Assembly (NCBI RefSeq): GCF_012273895.1
Contig: NW_024045132.1
Span: forward strand, 62,001 to 126,000
Reading direction: 5' to 3'
DNA: 64,000 bases
Origin: Zerene cesonia
Taxonomy: Eukaryota > Arthropoda > Insecta > Lepidoptera > Pieridae
Below are positions 37,195 to 48,694 of the stretch, one piece after another. A program made the translations under genes and the position numbers. The notes beneath the pieces were generated by a model, which saw only the letters and a program-made list of their open reading frames with translations, did no database searches and had not been told where the DNA came from. The first letter of the stretch is position 1. Every line of letters starts with the position of its first letter.

Positions 37195-37665
37195 ACTCGT
37201 GCAGCGTACTCATAAACAGGGAATAATTTTTTAAAGCTTATACTTGTATCTGATTATGCTCTTTTGTGGAACTTCAGGAAAATGAGGATAAGCCAAAGGA
37301 TAAACAAAATGAAATGTTGATTACGAACCTTCATTAGACGTTTATGTGAAAATTTATTAATTAATATTATATAATAATCTTCATATCATGCATTTCTTAA
37401 TGAACTGATTGACATCTTATTACCATTAATTAAAGGCATTTTTAACTACTTAGCTGCTTTTATCATTCTGCATACAATTCCATAAAAATTGTGCATGCTC
37501 TGGCATAAAGCTCATCGTATTTAAGGCATGTATGGTATGAATAATCATTATTAACTGCAATTATGTTGTTATTTTTATTAAAAATACTTAATGCTTCATT
37601 TTTGCGCCGTCACATACAATTCGCTCATATTATGGAATTTAATTTTGTTCGAACCAATTACGAAA
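37195..37665. other. Non-coding, no gene seen
   Basis: AT-rich unique sequence. Confidence 0.5.
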
Positions 37666-37885
37666 TTCATCATCATTATCAGGCCATATTTTTCACACAC
37701 AGGCTTTCCATCCTGACCCTCACTGGGTTAAGATCATAATCCACCACAGTAGATGCCGCATATCGTTGAACTTTTGATCCTTGGACATGCCGATTTTCTC
37801 ACAATTATCCTTTCCGTTTCGTTCGAACCCATGACTTTCCGTTAGAAGTCAGAGGTTATAACTACTGAACCACCGATGCTTATCA
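37666..37885 (+). mobile_element. Lepidopteran interspersed repeat, probably a LINE 3' fragment
   Basis: CATCATCATTATCAGGCCAT, AAGATCATAATCCACCACAG, GGACATGCCGATTTTCTCAC and TTCGAACCCATGACTTTCCG give the same block order as 20383-20705. It is diverged and ends with a B-box-like GTTCGAACCC. Confidence 0.6.
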
Positions 37886-39044
37886 TGGAGACAATTCAAA
37901 GTATGATTACCTTTAAATAGAAATGTTAAGCAAATAAGTTTTCTAGTTGAGTTAGGATCAGAAATAAACATTATCTCTCTTTCATATTTCTCTATACCTA
38001 TATCTATATTACTCGTGTATAAAATTTATTACGTAAACTCTAACAATATAGACCAAAAACAAACATTATAACATGCTAATAACGTTTTAGCCAACAGTTT
38101 TCCCATTTTGGTCAATATTACTTAACTTATGAAAATCTATAAATCATAAGTTTAACAATTGAATCGGTCTTCTTTATGTATTTTTTTCCTTGCCAAGCCT
38201 TTATAGTTACGTATGAAATTAACCGATTTAGTTTTTATTCGATTTCATTATAGTTGTGAGACTAGGACTGGGCCTTTTTTACACATTTATATTAGTTTCA
38301 CATCATTCAGTATGACTATGTTTGAATGTAACCGACTCCTGTAGAATCAATTTTAACCTACTCTAAAAGGGCAGATTTAATTGAAGCTTTATACACTTAT
38401 TAAGGATCGGTGACTATGCAATAATTTCACGAGTTTGTATCTTGATCTGGATCGGTACGATAATTTCCTTACGTTTAGGTACTCCGTATAAAAGCAAGTG
38501 AGATAAGTTAAATCTTTTATAAAGCGTGTTTTTTTATATTTTTAAACTACACTTATTGACATGATATGTTTTGGTAGGATTTAATTTCTTTTTGTAGGTA
38601 ACATAAGTACAAACTATGCACGAGCTAAATTTTGTGTACTTTTTTCAGTTCCTTTAATGTTTAATATTAAGAAATTTTTGTGTTAACCAACATACATACA
38701 TTTTGTTATAAAATATTATCAAAAATATTTTAATTATATTTTATTAACTCTACGTACATTCCAAGTTCATTGTGATATTTACGACCTAATGATTGCTTCT
38801 CAATTGAACGGGCTCATAAAACGAAAATAAAGCATGCAATATCACACTTTAAGCATTTCTAATAGAACACTGAGCAAAACGAATTCTTAAACACGTAGCC
38901 TTAATATCGAAGCTTGTTCCAAGAATCTGGCGCTTAATGGGAATTCCACTAATTGGAATTTTACTTTTTGTACATAAGATGGAAATTTCTACCAGCTTAC
39001 TTGGAACCATTTTAATTGTAACATTTATCTATACGTTTGTTTTT
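37886..39044. other. Intergenic, no gene seen
   Basis: AT-rich unique sequence; nothing recognised. Confidence 0.5.
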
Positions 39045-39290
39045 ATCTGGAAGTCGAGCACAGTTAGGCATGAATTGTGTCAGCTAGCATCGTGCAACAT
39101 AATTCATTTCCACAGAAATTTAGTCAAAATATGTATGTATGTTGTGTTTCTTACGATGGGTGGGGAGTTGGAGGCCCGTATCATTTTACTCGCACATCTC
39201 AGTCTATTAGTTTATTCCCGTCGATCGTTTCTTCATTTTGTTCTTGCCAATAAGCATAAAACACTTGCAGAGGAGGAAAGTGACATGACA
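39045..39290 (+). mobile_element. Metulj-like SINE, old and diverged
   Basis: GGAAGTCGAGCACAGTTAGG, CATGAATTGTGTCAGCTAGC, TTCATTTCCACAGAAATT, GTTGTGTTTCTTACGATGGG, GGAGTTGGAGGCCCG and CTTGCAGAGG follow the family order. The 3' ATCAGGCGAACC module is lost. The 132-codon open frame across it is not a gene. Confidence 0.65.
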
Positions 39291-41361
39291 ACGAGTCCCG
39301 AGTTAGAGCATGTTTTTCTTTTTTTTGCAAAGTAAACCAAGTAAAAGCCGCTTAGTGCAAAAATTGTTATTGCATCGTAAAAAGCATTTGACAATTAATA
39401 TGTTTCGTTCTGCTTATAAAATAACGTTGGTCATTTGATGATTAGAGTTATAGTGCATTGTCCCAAACTAATTGCATTATGATATTCATTAGAGGGGATA
39501 TACAACGTGATTAAGTACTTTTGAATATTGGGAGATAAATTGCATTATTAATTCATTAATTAATCAACCTAAATGCTGTACATGTAAATAGGTGGGAGAT
39601 TAAATTGACTGTCGTGTATAATTAATTGAACAAATATAATTATTTGATGAATTATAGTTTTCTACAACATTAGTTATTGCGTAATATTTTAACAGATATG
39701 TTAATAATTGTGTTTCGGAAATAGCGTTATTTAGTGTTTCATAAGATAATATAGCTGGGCTAATTATTAACATAAAATATTTTTGCGAAATTTAATGTAA
39801 ATAAAGTTTAAGTTGTGATTTATATTTATTAAAAAGATCACGATAGAGTTGACGATAGAGCTTGGAGTCGATGTCTATTTTATGACGATATCTATTTTAT
39901 TATATTACGTTTAGTAAAAATACAAATGCAAAAATAATGATTTATATTACTATTTTATTCTCAAAACAAAGGTATTTTGTCCAGCACAAAGTTATATGAT
40001 AAAGGATGACCGACGCTATATTTGTTCTATAAATTTTGACGTAACACGAAACTTCATAACAAAGTTATTCTAAAATAATTACTAATTTTGAAGAGAGTTT
40101 ATTTAAAGTTCAAAGTTGAGGATGAGGGTAGAATATTATTGTTTGTGAATGGAATACAAACATACTTAATAACTTTTGCAGGCAATTTAACTTACCTACA
40201 ATATATAGAAAATTGGAAGGACAATAATTGTTGTAACAAAAGAGATGGAAAAAAATATAACGGATTTCGGAAATTATTACAACGAAAAGAAAGTTTTGTG
40301 TCATAGACCAGAACTCAATGATATTAAATGTCATAGTGTAAATATTTACATTTATATTAAAAATATCACTTCTTCCAAAATACGCGAATAAGAACACAAA
40401 ACCACTCATACATATACGTACATAGCTCCAGAGACGCCGTAATAGTTATATTTCTTTAATGTTGTTTTACGATCTTAAATATAAAAATATATGCTTTACA
40501 TAGTTATTATAAATGTCAATACTATTATATTATAGCTAAAAAAAATGCGCGGGGTTTATAATTCTTTATGCTATAACGAACAAAGAAAATAAGGTTAATT
40601 AAATTATTCAATAAATATTTTGTACACTTCTATAATTTTGAATCGTTTCGAATGATGTATTATATTTTCAATCATATCCATACACTTTATAAAATAAGCA
40701 ACATAACTGCTAAGTCTAAGTCGAATATCAAATAAAATTATTGTCTAGTACTCCGACTATGTAGACCTGTTTGATTAAGGTACGACATCGTTTACCTTTG
40801 GTCGGTTTCGGCGGTCGAATACCGATTTATTAGTTTGCTGATAGACTTGAGTATTTATATGTAACAGAACATCGAACATTCGTTGTTTTTTATTTTAATC
40901 GATCCGCTCTTCGGACCCAACGTTCGATGTTTTATTGCAACCTGATTTTAAAACGAAGTAGCGTATTAGTGTCACATTTTGCTGAGAAAATGTTTGAGCA
41001 CATGTGACACGACTTATAATTAAACCTTTTAGTGTTTCTCTTAGATTTCCAATAAATAAATAAATACATAAATAAAATAATATGTATTTTACCATTCGTA
41101 AGACCGTGACATTTATATTACATAAAAATTTTCGAAGTTGCTCGGAGCACTGTTGCGATCTTGTAGTCTATGACACATTAATTACTGTAATACTGGCATC
41201 ATGCATAATGAACGATTGTATGAATATTAAGAGGTTTTAAGTTATTGATACTTTCATATTCGAATCCCTTTGGAATTTATGGATTAACATATACGCTAAA
41301 GTTGTTAATAAATTAAAGTCTATTTACTTATTATCATAACAAACGTCAGCCTATTTTTGTT
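39291..41361. other. Intergenic, no gene seen
   Basis: AT-rich. Inverted words AACATCGAAC (40867) and GTTCGATGTT (40922) flank about 45 bases. Open frames of 70-100 codons on both strands at 40088-40409 overlap each other and lack coding character. Confidence 0.45.
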
Positions 41362-41450
41362 CCTACAGCAGGAACACGGGCGTCCAGAGAGAGTTTAAGT
41401 CATAATCCACCATCCTGGCCAAATGCTGATTGGTCGATAGCGATAAGGTG
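41362..41450 (+). mobile_element. Fragment of the 20383-type repeat
   Basis: TTCCTACAGCAGGAACACGG, CATAATCCACCATCCTGGCC and AAATGCTGATTGG correspond to the CACTGCTGGG..CCACCACGCTGGCC..GCGGGTTGG region of the fuller copy. Both ends are missing. Confidence 0.55.
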
Positions 41451-42059
41451 AATAGCATAACATTAAGCTATTTAAAAAATAAAATGACATACATTAGAAG
41501 ACGCATAGCAAATTAAATAAATAAAAATATACATGTCCTTAATATACTTATTACTATAGAAGTATAATATATTTCATGTTCATAGATTATATGTTTAATG
41601 TTTACATTTTGAATGTTTATTATACAATGATGCCAATATGGCGGGAGTGAATCCTGGTCGAATTTTTTATATTGATGCATCTAAAAGTGCAAGTAACAAA
41701 CTTAGAAGACACTTGAAAGGTCGTTGCAATTTTTTATACTTTCAAGTTACGAACATAACTGTGAATTTTAATTTTTTTTATTTAATATTACCTATAAAAA
41801 TCTGAGTGGCTGATTCGAAGAGATATGCACACTTAGATATATCATTCTTTTACATTATTTTGGTTTCACTTTTATTCAAGAGATACTTAAAAACGTTACA
41901 TTTCAAAAAATCGTTACCATTTAGTTATGAAATTTTTTTCTATAAATTAATAAAGATTATAAATTTGTACATGTAAAGGAAAACTGTTGGTAATATAACG
42001 TCACGAACTGGATTATTAGACGTTGATAAATTGTTTATAGATCGAGAACTTGCCCTTTC

Positions 42060-42330
42060 CGAAGATACATTGTAATATGAAAGCGGAATGTCAACGATGC
42101 TGGCATCAATCACTTACGATGAGCGGGATTACTCGGAGCGGGGCGTCATCCTGAGGCAAGCGCGAATTTACATAAATAAGCTCATCTGTATTCTGCATGC
42201 ATGCGAAGTGGAGCCCATGCAACAACATGTGCCATTCAACTTGCAGACCTCTATTATTAATTGTGGAATTTGTAGACCGCCGACCCAAGGGACACTACGC
42301 TGTTTCCACTTTAATATAACAGCTTTAGTT
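42060..42330. other. GC-richer unique island, possible regulatory element
   Basis: Open in one frame on each strand (85 and 60 codons), with CpG words such as GAGCGGGATTACTCGGAGCG and GACCGCCGACCC. No domain is recognisable in either translation. Conserved non-coding DNA or an RNA exon is possible, but no repeat or splice support was seen. Confidence 0.25.
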
Positions 42331-43224
42331 TTACTTGTTCATTGAATCATTTTCATTGTATGTATTTGACCAGCTACGCTTTTACTTGAATTTCTAATTT
42401 ATATGCAGTAAAACGGAATGTGCTCGGTCCTTTAATATGCGCATAATTTTCTATTATAATTAAGCGCAGGTACAACGTGAATGTTACCTGTGGAAACACA
42501 TTAGCACAATAGAAAATTATAAGCCGTTTATATTGTGATTAGTTTTTATGTGTCACGGATTTTAGTTCATATATCGTGTGGATTGTTTGGCATATTATGA
42601 CAGATGTCTCCAATATAGTTGAATTCACGTAGTGAAGTGTAGTGTGATATTTCAAACGTGGTTGGATTTGCAGCTTCATCGCAATTTTAAAATCCAACAT
42701 AAGGCATACGCAGAGTGTTAGCATACAGCATGTTTGGACTTTTAAACATTTGTTAAGAATGTATGTAGCCGCCATACGCGGGGAAGAGAGATACGTATTT
42801 AAAAAATATTATTATGCTGAACAATGGATTATTATGTTCTGCTGTACAAGGTTTTCTTACATGTTTATAATTGTATTTTAAAACTGTTTTGAGCGTGGTT
42901 AGAATCACCACTTGTAACCGCTCGTCCTGAATATACTCTGAATAATTTATTTATATAATTAAAATTACAAAAACAAATCCCTTATTCGAGGCAAACAAAT
43001 TATAATACCGCGATCTGGGGACTACGGACGGAAACGTGTTATGAAATTTTCGTAAAGTTACGGCAACCGGAAAGCTTTTAAATCGATTCATGAAATCAAA
43101 CTTTTCCATCCGTTTCGTGGGAACAGGTAAATTATAAGTATCGAGGTCTAACTGTACACAAATTTTCGTGATTTTAATTTTTCTTTTTGGATACGCCATT
43201 TGGAAGTATTTTTTTAATGCCATA

Positions 43225-43537
43225 GGCAGGCAACTGATTTAGTGATTGTGATTCGCCTGATGGTAAGCGACCATCACCGCCCATGAACATTAACAGATAG
43301 TGCCTCTGTGAAAGCGTCAGCCGCTTTTATGGGGAAAGGGATCAGGAAAGGATTGCCGATTGGAAAGAAGGAATGGACGGGGAAGGGTGAAAAAAAGAAC
43401 ACCGGCTTTCTGGCTTCCCCATTCACCGTACTAAACACAATAGCATACTTCTATTATAGCCGTTTTTCTGTAGAGGTGTGGTATTTCCCCGGTGCGAGCT
43501 GGCCCAAATCGTGCCGAGAGGTACTGGACTCCCACAT
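43225..43537 (-). mobile_element. Metulj-like SINE, near full length
   Basis: Minus orientation: head at GACTCCCACAT (43527-43537), GGTGCGAGCTGGCCC, CCCCATTCACCGTAC, and 3' GATTCGCCTGATGGTAAGCG. The T run before 43216 may be part of the tail. It belongs to the variant with the GCGTCAGCCGC module, like 2377 and 56726. The 82-codon frame across it is a by-product. Confidence 0.8.
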
Positions 43538-43969
43538 AAGTATCATCCATCGTTAGAATTATATTTTTGGAAGACACTGTTTAAACAAATTCAATGTGGA
43601 TAATTTAAAATTAGACCTGCCTGTTAGTAACAAGAAAAGATAAGAATTTTTACCAGACTGTGTCAGATCCTGCTGAAGCAGCCGATTAAATATATAAGAA
43701 TATGTATGTGTATGTCATTGTATATTATATATAAATATACTATCCATTTCTATGGCCGGATTTTGTCATAATAAAGGAATTTATTTTTTAATATTTCTAT
43801 TTTCTTATAAGGATGTAATTTACTTGTAGTTGAGGTTTTAGTTTTGATAATCACAAACACTTATTACAATGAAACAAAAATATCTTGTTAAGATATCCTC
43901 AAAAAGTTGGTACCTTTTAGTAATGGAGCAATGTCGTGTAAAGCTTCATAATTATGCAACTTAACATTA

Positions 43970-44185
43970 GTTAACCCTGTGGCTTCCATAACGCAACTTG
44001 ATCGTAGATTTAAATTTGAAGCTCGTAAATTAACCCTTCATCCTTTTGAAATAGCAAAGGGATTGGGACCTAATGGGCTATTTGTGAAGCGAAATGGGCC
44101 GGCCAGGCCGGGCGTATTAGACAATTTGGACATATTCCGACTACGCTCTATTCATAAAGCTTGTGTACTCCACAAATTTTAAAGG
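43970..44185. other. GC-richer unique island, possible regulatory element
   Basis: Less AT-rich than its flanks and includes ATGGGCCGGCCAGGCCGGGC. A 67-codon open frame (43979-44182) has no recognisable domain. A conserved element is possible but unproven. Confidence 0.25.
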
Positions 44186-45599
44186 TCGTATTAGTTGAAC
44201 AAACTTTTATGAACTTGTCGGAGAGTTTCAATTGAGTTAGTACCGCATGTTGCCTTATGTGTTTCCCAACAAACCGGGCAAACTGTTAGATACTTAACTG
44301 CTATGCAAAAACATTTAAAGTGAAATATGACATGTGTAGCTAAATTTACTTATTTTGTCTGATTAGACAAGTCTCTTTTAGATATCTTTAAATTGTAGAA
44401 TTTTTCATTAATGCCTACAATAAACCAACAACTACAACAATGTCTTTTGAGCTAATCATTATAATCCAATCTCAAAGAATCTTTCAAAGTTTGGTCGCAA
44501 GTTCCGTCGGTACCTCTAGCTCTTTCTGTAAGCTCTTCTGTTGAAAAGAGTTGAGCTCTACGACTTTTATTAGCACTGTGCCGTTGTGTTTTGTTTTTCG
44601 TGCAATAATTACATCCAGTCGCTTTAAGTGATAGAAAAACTGTGACTTTGATTTCATCTATACAAGACACTGTTGTAAATTTTATTTATATAAAACACTA
44701 TTGACCAGGACTTCACCGGCGTGGTTAGATCGTATTGAGTACCATGAAAATTTTCTGTTTCCCGCAATTTTATTGCTTACATTATTTTGTCAGTCTTTTA
44801 GACTTTTGATTAAGAGTCGGTATTTGTGATTAGGGAGAGTAGTACTAAAATATGTTTGGTAGCTTTCAAAATTTCAATATAGCGTAATAGCAAAGGATAG
44901 TGCATGGGCGTAGGGATGCAAATATTTATATAATACTATCGGACCGCCCGGCTCCACCTGTCGTACGTTTTTTCTCTCCATAAGAACCTTTTTTGTACCT
45001 TAACAGAAGCGTAAAAAAGTCTGAATTGGTAGAGCCGTTATCGAGTTTTACGCTTAGCAACACATTTGGTGATTCATTCTTATTTATATCGTTTGTCCAG
45101 CAATGAGTTTTTAATAAAGTTATTATGAATGGTTTTTTCACAAAATAAAATAAGAAAATTTCATATAAGTTTAGGCCAAATTTACTCTTGTAACATTTAG
45201 TACCTATTTGTTGATATCATTTCTATTATTTTAGTTCAATTGCATTAAAACGCTTTATAAATGGTACCATATTAATCTTTTATTTATATTCTGTTACCTA
45301 GAACACGATATAATTTACTTATATTCTAGAGATAATGATAATTAAAGCGAAAAACGAAATGATATCAAAGTAAAATATTGTCTTAATTAAGATGTCATCA
45401 ATTTCGTAACCATTTGAGAGGAAATTTGATTATTAAGATAATTTTAATGATCACTTGACTAAATTCCTTTTAACCAATAAATATTTGTTTTGTATACACA
45501 TAGTAAACAGAACATAATTACTATTCTAGATTCGTTAAAGTAAGTTATAGATGCACTTGCCCTATTTTTGAAATAGAAGCCTGAATATATACATGTTGG
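44186..45599. other. Intergenic, no gene seen
   Basis: AT-rich unique sequence. Short open frames only. Confidence 0.5.
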
Positions 45600-45786
45600 A
45601 GCAAAATTATTCATCCATACTATAAACTTTCCCTTTACTAGCATACGCACTCGCATGGCCTATGTATTAATGTAGATCAAAGTAACCAAAGATTCAAATG
45701 AAGTTCAGTCAGGCTTAATATTCAGACAACCAGTAGCTCTCACAAATATGTTAGCATCTTTGAGACAACATTTTTAATAAAGTGTA
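45600..45786 (+). repeat. Local duplication, copy A
   Basis: Shares with 47203-47388, in the same orientation, the ordered words AAAGATTCAAATGAAGT(T/C)CAG, TCAGGCTTAATATTC, AGCATCTTTGAGACAA and TTTTAATAAAGTG. Overall identity is moderate and there are several indels. It could be an old segmental duplication or two copies of an unnamed repeat. Confidence 0.7.
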
Positions 45787-46879
45787 TAAATTGTATGTAC
45801 AATCTATGTGACTAGTTTGTAGAGATATTATGCTTTGGTTCGAGGAACATATTGGATTAGGACCTCGATGTCGTTTTTTTCTCGCTCCTGCCTGTAAGCA
45901 GGAGTCCTTCAAGACTGTTTCCCCTTTGTCTAGCAATGTAGCCGTATTATTATGGGATTCATCGCAAGCACGTGACAGAAGTTATTCTGTTAACGCCTAC
46001 AGGGAAGAGAACCTTTTTTTCTATACAATCCCAACACGTAAACGACTCGTTTCTTTATACCTAGCGAGATTTCTAAATCGTACGTAAAATTTTACTAGTC
46101 TATAGTTTCTTAACGAAGTGGCAAAATTGAAATCCCAAAAAGAGAACATTATATAAATTCATTAAAGTTCCCGGAAAAGTTTACAGAGAAACCCATTCTA
46201 TGAAACCAAATAAATGGACTAAATCATTACTACTAAAACATTACTATGATATGTATATGCCACTTACTGAACGATATTTTTCCCTTCGTATTTGATTAGA
46301 TGTGCTATATTGCCAAATAGGAAATCAATTGTAGCAAACTTAATATTTGTGTGATGGAGCAATTTACTACAAGCTTGATTAAGTCTAAAGCGAATACAAG
46401 CCATAGCTTAATTGAAAACCGTCTGTATATCCGTAGGGTGTCCACAAGCCTCGACCGAATGTACCTAGATAAGTGATATTAGTTTATAATTTGTATCTAT
46501 TACTCGTAAAACTTTTAAGTAATTCCCAAAAGTTATTCCTACATGTACTCCTATGAAGAACACGAGTAAAACGTTGTATCTACAGTGATATTATTTATGT
46601 ACTTATCTGTGGTCAACATGTTTCACATAATATAAATATTGTACTGATTTTAAGGGAAATTTCAGCATTTGTTGCGACATAGCACGAAACGAATGGTTTA
46701 AATAGAACACATTATGAAGACACACGCTTAATGATGAAAGTAGGTTCAAAACAATCATTAAAGAGACAAAGATAAAGTCATCTACAATCCACTCAAAGAC
46801 ACTCGTATTGTCAAACCTATGATAGGATATGTCGCTCTCATCGATAAAGCGAGTTAACGCGCTGTGCCTGAGACTGCAG

Positions 46880-46920
46880 TTAAATCAATCAAAGAGCCTA
46901 TCAAAGAGCTGAAGATGACC
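46880..46920. promoter_or_regulatory. Paired TCF/Pangolin-like sites
   Basis: Two ATCAAAG motifs lie about 12 bases apart (AATCAATCAAAGAGCCTATC then AAAGAGCTGAAG) in a less AT-rich patch at 46830-46925. ATCAAAG is the core bound by TCF-family proteins. Two sites can occur by chance; binding is inferred. Confidence 0.25.
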
Positions 46921-47202
46921 TCCAGTATATAATTGGGGTGTAGCAAAACTTGAATATGTTTGTTTCATACTTACTATATTGCTAAAATGCTGCACGCTTA
47001 TATGACTTTGATTTAAATCAAAATAATAAAAAAGGCTTTTACATCTATTGAATTTGGAATTTACGATATAGTATGTACAGTAATGTAAAGAGAATAATGT
47101 AAAGAGAGTAAGTATGTAAAGAGAGAACAGCTATTTATGGTAAAAAATAGTTCAACTCAAAATTCTGAAATAATATCCTATTTATAAAGAAAAATCTATG
47201 TG

Positions 47203-47388
47203 TCCATGCAATAAGCTTTCCTATTGTGACAAAATCATAAAAGCATGCGCACTCTTGGTCCACATATTAATGCAGATTGCAGTAATTAAAGATTCAAATG
47301 AAGTCCAGTCAGGCTTAATATTCGCACAACTAGTTGCTTTCGCTTAATATGTAAGCATCTTTGAGACAAAACTTTTAATAAAGTGGTG
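47203..47388 (+). repeat. Local duplication, copy B
   Basis: Partner of 45600-45786, about 1.6 kb downstream. It keeps the same 3' landmark TTTTAATAAAGTG and the CAGTCAGGCTTAATATTC core. Confidence 0.7.
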
Positions 47389-48380
47389 CAACGTTTGCGT
47401 CTTATGTTTAAATATTTACATATAATTTTCCTTCATTGGTAAGAAGAAACAGTTTCGTTTTTGTTAGCTAAACATTTGCAACTGTATTTTTCTGATTTGT
47501 CTCAAGTTATAATGTATACTCCAAAGCCAATTGAAAATTTATGACATTCGAATATGTAACATGTTTAAATGATTATAACATATTTTTGTACGTCAGATCG
47601 CCCAGACCGCGGTAATAAATTTTTCTGATAATAGATTTATTAAATCATCAATTTTTAGATGCGCAAAATACCTATACCGGTTACTGTAGGTACTCATTTT
47701 ATTATGATTGGATAATAATTCGATAAAGTTATATATATTACAAGTTACGCAATTATGTCATACAAAGATAGGGTATTAAAACCTGCTTTGTGTATTTATT
47801 CTCTCTTCTGAATTTTCAGCTTATTTGTAAATTTTTCCACAAGGGTTCATATTTTGTAATTTCATCAGACAGCTGTTCCTGCTTAGCGAGGTGAAAGATT
47901 TATATTTTGTTGGCAACAGACGAACAGAGTATGTTCCTTGTTTTTGTTTTATTATACCATTAGATTTATCAGTTAAAAATATGTAACGAAGTTCACCTTT
48001 TCGTTACCTCGTTCTTATCTTACAAAGGAAATATTATAAGTGCCTGCTTAAAATGTGTTTTTCATGGTGAACAAGAGACGGTCAAATAGCCTCGACTCCG
48101 CGTCATTCTCTTCCTATAATAACGCGCTAAACTAATGATTTTTATTTCATATCGTGTAGTATTTTTTTATCAAATAGCCTTATTACTAACTTTTAAAAAC
48201 TACTTAAATGCTGCTCTTTTTTGTTGAGAAATACCTATTGACTATACTTTAAATGTATCTAACGGAAAAATTTTATTTATAAACAAAATAATAATTTACA
48301 TAAACAGCTATTTATAACATTGTAACTATAAGAAACAAAAAGAGAAGAATAGATAATAAATAACATAAAAAGAAGAAATA
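47389..48380. other. Intergenic, no gene seen
   Basis: AT-rich unique sequence; nothing recognised. Confidence 0.5.
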
Positions 48381-48694
48381 GAAGCTGTATTCTCAAATAT
48401 ACAGCTTCCACAAGAAATGCGTTTGTTCTGGTTTCTTGATCGAATGTTAATATAATAGGGTTTCCGTTTTGTTCTCATGAATGCTTGCCCTTCTGTATTA
48501 AGAAACTTCTCATGCTTTATTCCTTTATTTAGCGTATAAACTTAGATTTGCGCTAAATAAAGGAATAAAGCAGTTATCGTATAATCTTCTCATTCACATA
48601 GTCGATCAACAAAGGCGTTTGTTTAATATCAATCGTGCGGAGAAGGGAAAGAACGACCCCGAGCTATATCGCCATTTTATTAGCAGCTCGGGTC
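48381..48694. repeat. Cluster of three inverted repeats (hairpins)
   Basis: First, 48381-48390 GAAGCTGTAT pairs with 48399-48408 ATACAGCTTC (loop 8). Second, 48514-48534 pairs perfectly over 21 bp with 48551-48571 (loop 16; arm begins GCTTTATTCC). Third, GACCCCGAGCT at 48655-48665 pairs with AGCTCGGGTC at 48685-48694, with one bulged base. No protein-coding frame covers them. The middle hairpin has the size of a miRNA precursor but is perfectly paired, more like a collapsed transposon end. Confidence 0.75.

Noticed and set aside
38937..39335. 132-codon plus-strand open frame with hydrophobic start
   Set aside because: Its second half is a diverged SINE read in frame; the first half is AT-rich DNA that reads as hydrophobic residues.
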